Shown here one piece after another: positions 1 to 11,080 of a DNA stretch of 30,505 bases. A program made the position numbers and the translations under genes. The stretch is from Candolleomyces eurysporus (Eukaryota; Basidiomycota; Agaricomycetes; Agaricales; Psathyrellaceae): the NCBI GenBank assembly GCA_027579435.1, contig JANBPK010001128.1, positions 1 through 30,505 on the forward strand. Direction: 5' to 3'. A model generated the notes under the pieces. That model made no database searches, was not told the DNA's origin, and saw only the letters and a program-made list of their open reading frames with translations. Within the stretch, counting starts at the first letter, position 1. Every line of letters begins with the position of its first letter.

Positions 1-982
1 GGAGATGGTAGTACCACTCAGCGACCCCACAACATTCATTTTGACATCACGGCTGCGATTTATCAACCATCGCCGGGATCTGGTCTATTGCAAGAACTGC
101 AGCTGACCGGCAAATTCAGTTTTCAGGTATGTATACAGCTGTGGATACCCTTTCTCTTAACGAACTCTCATTTTCTGGACTGCATAGCTCACTCCAGGAC
201 GTACTTCCAGTGTGGACTTCACCCGGATGCAGTGCCAAGCTCACAAGAAATCAAACGCCTCTTACGAGTACTCCCAAAACTACTTGAAGATTTTGATCGA
301 CAGCTACAGTCCTCAGTGGAGTTTAGAGAAGCATAAACCGAAAAGTACACGGGCCTCCGATGGGCAAGTGAAACGCGTAGAGTCAACGAAGACTACGTGG
401 CAACAGACGCTCAAGGGTGTGTTCACACTTGTTCCAAAGGCCGAATACGGTCTAGGCCATGCCGGAGAGCGCGCAATGTCGGATGAGGCCATTCATTTTA
501 AATCTCGCATTATCCAACGACAGAATCGGGGGGTGTTTTGGTGGACCTTCCACGTTGACGATGAGTATGAAACAGATTGCGGTGTCGAGTTAAAGGAAGA
601 TTCTCTCCCGTCTGCCGAGATGTCCGTGTTGCCGAGTCAAAACTCACCAAATCAACCTCTGGACAAGCTGACAGTTGAAATCACGTCGTTTTGGTCCCTT
701 CTAAAGAAGGGGAGCGCAGGATGGTTTTCCTACGCTCCTGAGAACTCTCTACCTCCCGGATTCTCAAACCTTTGTCAGGTGATTTGCATCGATTTACCGC
801 CTGGGGATGGGCATTATGTCTCTGACCTGCAGGTTGGAGCCCCTGGGACATCCTCGCAGGTATCAATCATTCATTCTCAGAGCGCCATCTCCCCGACTGC
901 AGCTGTATTGATGGTCGGTGGTGGGGGAGTTCAAGAAGTGGACGAGCTAGTGAACGCTGGCCAGAGGCTTGTTTCTACTTAG
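1..982 (+). CDS. 3' part of an unrecognised protein gene, cut by the left edge
   Basis: The open frame runs from base 1 to a TAG at 980-982, with one 61-bp intron at 127-187 (GTATGT donor, GCATAG acceptor). Joining 1-126 to 188 keeps one frame and gives about 306 residues without the N-terminus. The start lies outside the window. The visible protein has no signal peptide or long hydrophobic stretch. It carries a region rich in Trp and acidic residues in the middle (around FWWTFHVDDEYE) and a Gly/Val-rich stretch near the C-terminus (VLMVGGGG). I do not recognise a domain. Its style suits the lineage-specific proteins common in Agaricomycetes, which is inference. CpG content is ordinary for a gene, in contrast with the repeat island that starts just downstream. 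Confidence 0.6.
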
Positions 983-3339
983 TAATCGGACATGGGTAAT
1001 ATGTATGTCAAGTATATTTGTATTATTCTGGAGTTCCATACCATGCATCTTTATTGTCAAGAAGTGCTCTTGAAGGGTGGGGTACCAAACAACATGCTGG
1101 TGTTGCAATTCATGCTATCAAGTCAAAATCCCCTGGAGATATGCTGCGTGGAGCGTCGCCCACTTCACTATGTTGGCTGATGACACTCTTTAATTGAATC
1201 TGAGCACTCTTAAACATCACAGCATATTCATTCAGGTGGTACCCTATGCTGTTACAGAGAGGTCACTCCAGTAACAGAGGAGCTGCAAAACGTTCTGGAA
1301 GCATGTCTAACAGAGGAAGCTGAACCTGAGAAACTGCACTGTGGCTCAACCTTCATAAAATTTGGCATGTTGTCATCAAGCTCCTGCATTCCCTACATAC
1401 AAAACAAGCAACTTACAGGGCTATGGTCAGGCATCAGAGGAGTTGTTCAGGCTCGAGTTGAAAAAGGGCAACAGAGGAATCTCAGGTCTTCTTCCAGATC
1501 ATGATCAGGGACTCACCATGAGCAAGTAGGGATGATAGTACAAAAGAGATAATGAGAAGGTGGCAGGCAGCAGAAGAGGTAAATTCTCAACAAGACCTCG
1601 ACCTGCGAGCTGTTGGGGAGGTGTTTGTGTTGCAAATGACACCCGCTGGTCGGATGTCCAGTAACATGGATTATAGAAATTTGCATAAGCTCAGTCTACC
1701 TCTGAGTCACTGTAAGCACATAAGAAAATAGCACACCAGCACTTGCAAGTGACTGGACTCAGAGTCTGGCCCAGCCTAGGCCAGCTGCCAAGTCCAGGAT
1801 AAACCAAAGCCTTTAAAGTCCACCCTCATGCTGAAGTCTTGGCCAACAGTCTAGACTCTGGTCTCTCCACTGGGCACCAAAGAACAAAGGGCATGGCCTT
1901 ACCCAAAAAGAACTTGAAGGATATGCATATGCTCAAAACCAATGCTGGTATCTCCAAGGTAATTATGTTTCATTCCAAGCTGGGGAATCTTTATGGACAG
2001 TTCATTGGCCTTTGAAGGTCATTGTGGTCAGGGCTGAAGGCTGCTTCACCAGCTACTAGCTATGCTCATGGCCACTCTAATGTGGGTTAAGATGATGTAC
2101 CACTGCCCAATGCCATTGATGTGCGGGTCTACGCTCTTTTGGGTCCTCATCAGTATCAAGACTGACAGCCTTCAAGCCCTCTGAGACTGGCTTTCATTGC
2201 TCTGCTATCAACTTTCTCATTCTGGCCTCGGGTGGTGAATGGTGAGGTCTCCAAATCAAATCCCAGGACATGCAATTGTCTATTGTGATGTATAACTCTC
2301 CTCATCAGCAACCCTGCTGCAAGAACAACTTCAACAGTAAAATTTCAGTTGCCTACTAGGGATAAAAAATTCTCATTGATGATGAGAGCCCTTAGCCATT
2401 CATTCCTTTTTTCTTGCAGATGCTCATCACAATTGGATGCACAACCATCAACTTATCTTTTGAAGCAAGATACAACCATCACTCCATGTAGGACTAGCTT
2501 ATACCCTACATACTCTTTTTGCAAATCCATTCACCTTTCCTCTCAAACCTACTGCATCAAGTCTTCCTTTCCTTTTGGTTGTATTAATGTACTTACCATA
2601 TCATTACCTTACCCTTCAAACTTGCTTTCTTTTTCCATTTCAGCATATAGTCCTGGAACCACGGTGATACACTGCTTGCATAGATACCCTCTCAAATTCA
2701 CAAATCTATTTGTAAAGTTTGCAAACTGACATAGATAATCAAAGAGATCTTCTTGAAGGAAGGGAAATATAAGAGTTGGAGTTATCCCTGACTGTCAAAT
2801 AAGCAGATGCCCTAGAGGACAAAGGAATGTTGAGTAAGACGGTTCTGCGATGGCATTTTAAGTTTTTGAAGGTCTCGCAAACATATCCGAAACGCAGTAA
2901 TACTATTCAAAGTCTAACTAGCATGCCTGACCTGGCAAGGTATGGTGCTAGGGGGAGTTGTGCACATTACAAGGGAATTCACCCTGACACTTGCTAAGCA
3001 GAAGCCTTCACAAAGCAGCCAGTGGCTTTGAGAATTGATGAGTGATCCATTAAGTCAATAAATGTTGATGTGACCCAAATTGGAAGGAACAGGAACAGTG
3101 ATCAATTTTGGACAACTAATCCAAAGTTTGTGAACCTGTATGGGAAACCGGAAAGCATGACTAAAGCTTATGTGGTCATCAACCTGAAGCTCAGTCAGCC
3201 TGTCCACCACCAAGAGAGAGAAAGAGTCAGCAGAATAGCAAAGTAGTATGGCTTGGTGGAGCCAAGCACTCAAAACTTGGATCAATTTGTCAGATTAGGT
3301 TCACAAACAGAAGGGCACGCTCTCCAGGAACAATCCTTG
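983..3339. other. Gene-free, CpG-poor stretch, probably decayed repeat sequence
   Basis: No reading frame here has a convincing start, codon pattern or family match. CpG is scarce and TpG/CpA are common, as in the transposase relic downstream. That fits old methylated transposon DNA. Around 2990-3030 one frame reads AEAFTKQPVAL, faintly like the end of a copia-type RNase H, but the frame is broken around it and I do not call an element. Confidence 0.45.
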
Positions 3340-3523
3340 GTAAGGCTGTCCACGAGTGCACTCATGAGTATACTTGGATCTTCAATGCGAGTGCTTGGGC
3401 TCTACAAATTCAAACTCAGATCCGTATGAGTTTTTTCCCACAAGTAACTCAGACTCATGGCTCAAGTACTTGTGAGTTTTTAAGTATACTCACACAGCAA
3501 GTCCACACAAGTAACTCATGAGT

Positions 3524-3560
3524 TACTCACAAGTACTCACAAGTACTCACAAGTACTCAC
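3524..3560. repeat. Tandem 10-mer (ACTCACAAGT) array
   Basis: About four tandem copies of ACTCACAAGT lie in the left subterminal region of the hAT-like element. Single copies and inverted variants occur nearby and near the right end. They may be binding sites for the mobilising transposase. Confidence 0.8.
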
Positions 3561-3806
3561 AAAATTTACTTGCACAAATTTGGATTATAGAGCAAGGCAA
3601 GGTGAGATTTTCATTGTAGCCACCAATTTTAGCAAAAACTCTACATGTTTAAGCATAACTAAGAGTCTATGGAGTCAAGCATAATTAAGACTCTACATAC
3701 TCAAGCATGACTAAAATTTTATGTACTCAAGTTGTAACTAATCACTATCTAAATCAAGAATTTTGTAGATGTGTACAGCCTTTTGTAGTCAAGCACTAGT
3801 GCCACT

Positions 3807-4050
3807 ATGTCGCAAAAATCCGAACGGGCGTTTCAATGCCCGCTCCGTTGGGTGCTGTTGATGGCCCCAAATAGCGTTGGACAGCCGGTTGAAGGGAGCC
3901 TATCGGTCCATTTACGGTAATCGACGGCGGTCCAACGGCACTTCCAACGCATGTTCCAACAGCCTGAGGGTTTGTTGACACAGCAAATTCTTCGGCTCAC
4001 GTTGGAACACGTTGGATGCCATCTGATTGCCGTAAAGATTTTTGTGACAT
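3807..4050. mobile_element. Small inverted-repeat element (MITE) nested in the hAT-like element
   Basis: The left end ATGTCGCAAAAATCCGAACGG and the inverse of the right end, ATGTCACAAAAATCTTTACGG, agree at 17 of 21 bases. The element is about 244 bp and flanked by TA on both sides (3806-3807, 4051-4052), which would suit a Tc1/mariner-type TA duplication. It carries internal inverted motifs around GTTCCAAC/GTTGGAAC (about 3935-4015), so it could fold into a long hairpin. CpG is higher than in the surrounding hAT DNA, suggesting a more recent insertion. It has no coding capacity. Confidence 0.7.
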
Positions 4051-4439
4051 TAGGTCTTATCCATTCACATTTCCCTTTCCTATAGTAAGCAAGCGCATCT
4101 GGTTGGTCAGGTTGTGCTTGTGCACAAGAAGGCATGAAAACGGCTGTCCACTAACTCTCTTTTATCCAATTTGGCCTATAATAATTCAGGAAAAAATCGT
4201 AAAAATTTGCGAAAAATTGTGGCATTAAGTGTTTCTTTTACTGGACAAATTATGGGTTTTCATAGGTTTTCATGGGTACTTGTGGCAAGTACTTGTGCCT
4301 TCAGAATCCATACTTGGATCCTCATGAGTATTTTCCCATGAGTGACTTGGACCCATGGATCCAAGTTTTGGTGAGTATTCCCATGGGTCTACTTGTGAGT
4401 ACTCATAGAAGACTCTGACTCATGGACAGCCTTACTTCA

Positions 4440-7367
4440 GCCCATCATGGCGAGGGCAGTTCTATGTGTCCCAAGGTATATTGCATTGCCTGCTACAACC
4501 AGCATCTCCACAAGCAAACACAGAGTAATGAGCAACATGTAGCAAGTGGAGAACTGGCTGTGACTCAACTGAAGAAGGATATTGAGGACTACTGTGTGTC
4601 TTTAGTTCCTCACTTCTATGACTCTTGATTATTAATTTATTGTGAACAACAACTTTCCAGTATGGTTGCACCCAGTGCAAAGCAACAAGCAAGGCGACGT
4701 CATCTGTCTTGGTTGGCTGTGTGGTGTTAAGGAAACCATGGTCCACCACCTCACTACCTGCCAGTATGTCAATTAAAGCATACACAACCAAGCAGAGATC
4801 ACCAAAAAGGCTGGTAAAACAAGAAGCCCAGTCCTGCAGGTGCCAAATTTGTCCAATTACCCAGGGGCTGAGCCCTATACTCTTGCACCCCCTCAACCCA
4901 ACTTTTATGGCTCCAACTCAATCCCTGGGGGTCTCTCTGTTCTGGCAACTCCTAGTCCATTGTCACAATCATTCCCACCATCTCCATCTGAAAGTCTTCA
5001 TTTGTTACTTCCTAACAACTCCATCTCCAACGTTGGACCATCAGAAAGCTTTAATCAGCCCTTTCCACCTTCACACTCCCACCCACCTTCACACCCACCA
5101 TCATCTTGCATGCCTTCACAGACTCCTTCTATTTCAGGTCTCAGCCTGTCTGCTTTTGGATGGCCTGGCTTGCCTCAATTACCCCACGCTTGGACAAAAG
5201 AAGACCAGGCTGATTACGAGCAGTCCATTGCACGCCTGACTGTGGCAGCAAATCTCCTGCTCTCTTGGGTTGATAATCCAGAGTGGCTTGCATTCCTTGA
5301 TCAGTTTCTCCCTCAGCTAACTCCCATTTCCCAGAAGGTGTTGACAAAGCATGTGATCCCAGCTGTTGTTCACAAGGTTCAGAAGGAGGTTAATGTGATG
5401 CTTCATGGCCAAACTGTAACCCTCTAGGCCGATGGGTGGACAGGACTGAATCAACATCATATTATTGGGTTTATGGTTACATTGGAGGGAAAGGTTTGTT
5501 TGCTACAATTGATTCTTGGATTAGCAGCTAATTTGTATCACCCTAGGTCTATACTGTTGATGTTGTGGATGTATCCATGGAAAGAAAGAATGCAGAGAAC
5601 TTCCTGGTACTTCTTGAGGCGGCTGTGAGGAAGGCCAAGAGCAATATGGGTGTCAAGATTGGTTGTATTGTTACTGATGCATCTGGTGAGACAGCAAAGG
5701 CTCAAAGGCTTTTTAAGTGAAACAACCCTCATATTATTGTTCTGGATTGCTATGCACACCAGGTACGCACTCCATCCTCACCTTGCGGCACGCTCAGACC
5801 TTCAAAATCAACAAACAGGCAAATTTTATTGTTGGGGACTACTTCTGGACCAGTGACAACAACCTCATGGCCATTACTGATCAAGCCAGTGAGGTTATTA
5901 CTTGGCTGCAAAGCAAGACCACTGTCCTAGGACTTATTAGGGACGCCTACGCTCACAATCACTTAGGAAGAACATGAACAGCAGTTCATGCGGTTCTCAT
6001 GCACTGGACTTCGCATTATCTTGCCTTTACACAGCTTCTGGAGCTTCAACAAACTATTCAGATTGTTATTTTAGAGGACGGGCAGAGGGGAGAGACTCAA
6101 CGGATGGTTATTTCTGGTGACAGGGCAGCAAGGGAGAGGGCAACCTCAATGGTCACTGTCCTTAATAATTCTTCATTTTGGGTACAACTAACTCGGTAAG
6201 TAATCTAATCTTTGCAAATACTATCTATTTAACCAACTTCACAGTGTTGTTCATCATCTCTGACCACTTGCTATTGCCACAAACATCCTTCAGGCAACAT
6301 CCTGTTGCCTTGACACAGTTTTGGTCACCTTTGCCTTTCTATTCATGCAGCTTGACAAGATGCAACGGCCAACAAACCCCAATCATGATATTGACACCCC
6401 AGGATGTCAACATATTATTAACAGTCTTGAAAAGCACTGGGCAAATGCAGATAAAGAAGTATTCATTGCTGCTGTTCTCCTAAACCTGTTTTACCACATC
6501 AATCTTTTCACCCCTCTCCCTTTCCTCAGTCTTGATGGCATCACAAAACTACTCAAACAGCTTTGGCAGACTTTTTTTGGTGATGAGGCACCAGCATCAT
6601 TCAACAATGAAGTAAAGCAATACATTAGGAAGCAAGGCTCATACAAGAATTTGAAGGAACGGTGCAGCAAGGAGGAGTCAACGGCAAGAAAAGAGGTAAG
6701 TTTGTACTGCAATTTAATAGTTTGATTGATTCCGTCTCATTTTCTGTTCAGGGTAGAGACATTGACCCTATGGCTGTTCACAATGCTTATTGAATCCTTG
6801 GAGCAGTGGATTCGCCTCTCATCAAGCTTGCACACCATCTTTTTTCAGTGGTCACGAACTTGGCATCATGCGAGTGCCTCTTTAGCTCCTTTAGTAATCT
6901 CCTTACCAAGCTCTGCAATCAACTTAACATGAAGTCAATTGCCAAGCTCAAGATGCACACGAACAATGAACACTGCAATGATGTAAAACATCACCACCAA
7001 TTGCAGCGTCACTTTGGGGAGAAGCCACCTAAACAGCACACTGGTGGTGAGTGGTTTCAACTTTATTTGCCGCAAGAGCCACACTAATAGATGTAATCCC
7101 ACTTCAGCTATCCCTTACCCCTTGTCTCTGGCTTCTGCACTGAGTTTCACCCTCCCGACAAGCTCCGTCCCTACTCCACCAAATCTTAGTAACCCAGAGA
7201 CTACCACAGCTACCACAAGCGGCGAATTTACCACCATTATTCAAACTGCTACCTGACTCTCTCAGGAGGATGAAGATGGCTCCTTGAGCACAGACTCAGA
7301 CTCGGATTTGGATTTGGATTTGGACTTGGACTTGGACTCTGGCTCTGATAATGAACCTGTTATGTAA
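4440..7367 (+). pseudogene. hAT-family transposase relic (basidiomycete type), dead copy
   Basis: Collinear pieces of a hAT transposase are readable in order. They are a Cys/His zinc-finger-like start (KVYCIACYNQ near 4475; MVHHLTTCQYV near 4735), the segment ARLTVAANLLLSWVDNPEWL (about 5235), ADGWTG (5428), VTDASGE (about 5670), the C-terminal dimerisation segment (LFSSFSNLLTKL near 6870), and an acidic Asp/Leu tail ending at 7367. Probable introns remain, for example 5494-5546 and one with GTACGC after 5762. The copy cannot encode a working enzyme: in-frame stops lie at 4774-4776 (TAA), 5425-5427 (TAG, immediately before ADGWTG), 5718-5720 (TGA) and 5975-5977 (TGA). Known role of the family: DDE-type cut-and-paste transposition in the nucleus. 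The outer ends of this copy were not found. Confidence 0.88.
7304..7338 (+). repeat. GGATTT/GGACTT hexamer tract in the transposase tail
   Basis: Six tandem hexamers encode alternating Asp-Leu in the acidic C-terminal tail of the transposase relic. This is probably replication slippage. Confidence 0.75.
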
Positions 7368-7940
7368 TAACCCCTAGGGTGTCTTTTTTTTCTCTTGTTT
7401 ACTTGTATTTGACTTAGACTCCCTCGGACTTATCTCCTTAGTAGCACATTATCTTTCCCCTTTGCCCCAGTCTTGACCCTTAGCCTGAGGACACCCTATG
7501 CCCATTCCCCTTTACCCTGACTATGCCCTTTACCCCTTTCCCTTTGCCTTGCTTTTGCTATTAGTAGTTGGTACTTATCAGTGGAACCCGATAGTTATCA
7601 AGTAGGAACAGTAGAAGCATTGATGCTGGTCAAAGAAGTCAAGCCAGCCTGGACTAGCCCAACCACACAAGTAATATAAATACCAAGCTGAGCTGTACAG
7701 TAGTTCCTTAGCTTGTTCTCAAGAATCAAACCTTGTCTACTTGTATCTGGTGCCTGACAGATTTCCCTCAACATCTGAACCCTGTGCATGCTCAGTCTGA
7801 GAACACAGTGGACGCTCAACAATGAGTACATTTGCCTTGACATCATTCCTCATCTTGCTCTAGCCAGAGGCATCAACCTTACCCTTGGCCAAGTCCTCCT
7901 AACATAGAGAAAGTGGGCCGACGCTCTGCGCGGCATACCT
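7368..7940. other. No gene seen; repeat-derived DNA
   Basis: T/C-rich sequence follows the transposase relic. I see no supported reading frame. The segment 7915-7940, next to the following element, resembles 12489-12511 (see findings). Confidence 0.4.
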
Positions 7941-8720
7941 CCGAGGCATTTTGACTTGGTTTACTGGTTTTATTAGAATAACATTTACGGAACACAACAA
8001 AGGCCATCTACAAGCTGATTTCTACAGTAAAGTAAGGTGGAACAATCAATCTATGTTTCAATGGTGAATAAAATAATGAGGCGCAGCAATCTAAAGTAAA
8101 CGACAAGGAGATAGAAATGAGGGATCCGAGACGGGACTATAACGGTCTTTGCGGCCAACCAGACGATACAAAGTGAGCTACCATGAAAAGATGGCTGAAC
8201 AAAGCAGAAGGCTCCAGCCATAGCCACCGAGGAGATGCCGAAGGGAGAGGATCAAAGGCGACGATGCCGTTGAGTCACAGAGAAAACAAAAGGACGATGG
8301 CAAAAGGCAAGGCAATCGCCGGCGAACTGATGCGGTCAGTATTGGTGATCGGAGAAAGGAGAAAGGCAAAAAAGCGACAAACTCAGCAGAAAGCGTAGAT
8401 GCCGAAATGATGCACACCGGCGTACAAATTCTTGGCAGACAACCGGGGTAAGATGTACCCGAGTCAATCAAAATGCCTCGGAAATAGACAATGCCGTTGA
8501 TTGAGTCGCTGAGTGAACGAAAAGACGATGGGAAAAGGCAAGGCAACCTCCGCCAAACAGATGCGGTCAGAAACCGCGAGCGGAGAAAGAGCGAACAGCA
8601 GAGAAGAGAGAAACTCAGTTCAATGGCATCAGAAAGCGCAAAGGCCGAAATGATGCACACCGGCGTCATATTTCTTGGCAGTCAACCGGGGTACGATGTA
8701 CCCGAGTCAAAATGCCTCGG
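7941..8720. mobile_element. Element with CCGAGGCATTTTGACT inverted ends
   Basis: The left end CCGAGGCATTTTGACTTGG (7941-7959) is matched inversely by 8701-8720, 18 of 19 bases. A second, slightly altered right end lies at 8458-8481, so there appear to be two right ends. No transposase is inside. Long frames over 8178-8669 are repeat artefacts, with the same peptide motif appearing twice. No target-site duplication is obvious. The class is not determined; a MITE-like DNA transposon is most likely. Confidence 0.6.
8263..8720. repeat. Tandem duplication of about 220-230 bp including the element's right end
   Basis: Copy 1 at 8263-8481 and copy 2 at 8491-8720 share ATGCCGTTGA at the start, GGCAAAAGGCAAGGCAA-like and GATGCGGTCAG motifs in the middle, and GCCGAAATGATGCACACCGG followed by a CCGAG...CCTCGG end. 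They differ by many substitutions and small gaps, so the duplication is not recent. Confidence 0.8.
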
Positions 8721-9039
8721 AACCATTCCAATCAGTCATGTCCTTGTCCTATTCAATTCATTCAACAATTCCCTATTGTTGCTGTCTGCTTGAGAGCTGG
8801 TAGGAACCCTTCTGCTACATTGTCTATTGGGTCCCTTTGCTATGAAGAAGGAACAACTATTGTGGATATTAAATGCTTTGAACATCATCCAGGAGAGAGA
8901 ATCATCATGAACTCCTTTGAACTACAAGTAACCAATTACACTGATGACAATGTCCTCACACTCATCCGATATTGAAAAAGAGGTTCAGTTCCCTTCTCTC
9001 AATCCCCTCCAAGCCACCCTTCTTTCCAAACGGACCACT
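8721..9039. other. No gene seen between two repeat units
   Basis: CpG-poor sequence with a broken frame of 87 residues that I do not recognise. It is probably transposon-derived. Confidence 0.35.
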
Positions 9040-9815
9040 GATGAGATCAGTGCTGCTGAGCTCAGAACACACACAAACCAACCAACCACAACCTATACCC
9101 AGGCTGTGTATAGTCAAGCAGTGTGAGAGTCAGGCCGCATGAAGTCAAAGTGCGAGTAAGTGGGGGTTATGGAATGAATTAAGAATACTGGGTTTCTCAG
9201 TTCTCTCGTAGTTAACTTTCCACAAGACTAGAAGTACCCTTGTGTACAACTAGTGAGATTCCTAATCCCAAGTAGTCAATCCTCTGACTGCTTAAATTCC
9301 TGAGTTCCAAGATACTGATAGTTCACACTGTGTGAAGTATAAGCAGAAAACTTGATATATTCATCGATAAACGCAAGTAAAAGATAAAACAACAATGATA
9401 CAATGATGCCGCTCAAGCAGTAGTTGGCGTGTATATATACTACTTCGAGCCATATAAAAATAGACAGAAGACACATGTGATAGATAAGCAACTAACCAAT
9501 AGTAAAAGTCCAAGCATAAGATAGAGAGAAAATAGAACCGGGTATTGGTAGAGGCTGCACCAAGATTGTAGCTGCACGAGTCAGGTGCGCCTCTGAATGC
9601 CAATTTTGGATCACCATTTCCTTTCTGGTCAAGCTGCACGAGATGCCGACTGATGATCAAGAGTGGACGGGCATCCTTGCTCTGTGTCCCCTGCTCCCGT
9701 TGCTAGTCTCAAGCCGCTTGGGTAGGTACGGTTGCCTTGTCCAAAGTCACCTGCACCTTTTCACCCAATGCCAACGGTCAGTCTGGTCATTCCATTGACT
9801 CAGGACTCATGCTGC
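9040..9815. repeat. Long repeat, part X (left copy)
   Basis: This 776-bp segment is the reverse complement of 10301-11080, apart from scattered substitutions and short indels. It contains a TATATATA stretch near 9431 and a conserved frame on the minus strand (about 9361-9660). Its end abuts part Y with no spacer. In the right-hand copy the order is Y then X, which suggests that X and Y together are one repeat unit, perhaps an LTR. Confidence 0.8.
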
Positions 9816-10290
9816 TGATACGACCGCATCTGTTTTAGCGAATATAAGTTCACTTTTCGCAATAATAAACTACAACTTTGACGCAGTCTGAGTCTCTAAG
9901 TACAAGAACAGCTACGCTATCAATAAGGTTCACACGGCTTGAGAAGGAAAAGAGTTAGTACTACGACTCTAGGGACACGAGAGTTGAAGCTACTCAAGGC
10001 TGTCAACTTGAAACCACCCCAGTTGTATTATACCCTGGCCGGAGAAACTACTCCAGTTGACACTGTGCTAAAAGTCAGGCGGCTCGACTGAAGCAGCTTC
10101 AGAAAGTCATATACCTTTACAATGCAACTGTCAGGGCTCTCAGGCGGCACTACCGGGGAGTTCAGAAATCAGGCAGAGTCATATTAATCAAGTACAAGTG
10201 CTGGGGCGGCTTGAGGAGACCTTCGAAACGACGAAGTCCATGGCAAGTGGCGCGGCTGGGTGGCTGTGATAAACTCCGACGCGGCATGAG
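9816..10290. repeat. Long repeat, part Y (left copy), with a 72-bp insertion
   Basis: It starts TGATACGACCGC and is the reverse complement of 11081-11477. Relative to that copy it carries about 72 extra bases (10105-10176) bounded by AGTCATAT on each side. That is either a small insertion with its duplication or the other copy's deletion through microhomology. Confidence 0.78.
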
Positions 10291-10300
10291 GAACTGAAGC

Positions 10301-11080
10301 AGCTCGAGTCCTGAGTCAAAGGGATGACCAGACCAACCGTTGGCATCAGGTTAAGAGGTGCAGGTGACTTCGGACGAGGCAACCATACCTATCCAAGCGG
10401 CTTGAGAATAGCAACAAGAGCAGGGGACACAGAGCAAGGATGCCCGTCCACTCTCGGTCATCAGTCGGCATCTCATGCGGCTTCACCAGAAAGGAAATGG
10501 TGATCCAAAATTGGCGTTCAGAGGTGCGCCTGACTCGTGCAGCTACAATCTTGGCGTGGCCTCTACCAATACCCAGTTCTATTTTCTCTCTATCTTATGC
10601 TTGGACTTTTACTATTGGCTAGTTGCTTATTTATCACATGTGTCTTTTGTCTATTTTTACATGGCTCAAAGTAGTATATATACACGCTAACTACTGACTC
10701 GAGCGGCATCATTGTATCATTGTTGTTTTATCTTTTACTTGCGTTTTATTGACGAATCTATCGAGTTTTTCTGCTCATACTTCACACGGTGTGAACTATC
10801 AGTATCTTGGAACTCAGGAACTTAAGCAGTCAGAGGATTGACTACTTGGGATTAGGAATCTCACTAGTTGTGCATCAGGGTACTTCTAGACTTGTGGAAA
10901 GTTAACTACAAGAGAACTAAGAGACCCAGTATTCTTAATTCACTCCATAACCCCCACTTACTCGCACTTTGACTTTGTGCGGCCCGACTCTCACACCGTT
11001 TGACTTTACACAGCCTGGGTATAGGTTGGGGATAGTTGGTTTTGTGTGTGTGTTCTGAGCTTGGCAGCACCAATCTCATC
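10301..11080. repeat. Long repeat, part X' (inverted copy)
   Basis: It is the inverted copy of 9040-9815. The core reading frame survives here on the plus strand (10475-10690). Its start AGCTCGAGTCCTGAGTC pairs with the inner end of the left copy (near 9790-9815). Confidence 0.8.

Larger units (their letters stand above)
3340..4435. mobile_element. Non-autonomous hAT-like element with subterminal repeats
   Basis: The left end GTAAGGCTGTCCACGAGT (from 3340) is matched in inverted orientation by the right end, ACTCATGGACAGCCTTAC (to 4435), giving terminal inverted repeats of about 18 bp with one mismatch. Inside both ends lie many copies of CTCATGAGT, ACTCACAAGT and CATGAGT-like motifs in both orientations (3350-3560 and 4270-4420). 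Such subterminal motif clusters are typical of hAT transposase binding regions. No transposase frame lies inside, and a smaller element is nested at 3807-4050. The flanking 8 bp do not match, so the target-site duplication has decayed or the true ends differ by a few bases. Confidence 0.7.

Noticed and set aside
2780..3030. Possible copia retrotransposon RNase H end
   Set aside because: Only a short AEAFTKQ-like peptide resembles the family; the frame is broken and no integrase or reverse transcriptase motif is found nearby.
3833..4135. Minus-strand frame of 100 residues
   Set aside because: It lies inside the MITE and its inverted repeats explain it; no family match.
8178..8669. Minus-strand frame of 163 residues with internal repeat
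   Set aside because: The repeated peptide is simply the translation of the tandem DNA duplication inside a non-coding element.
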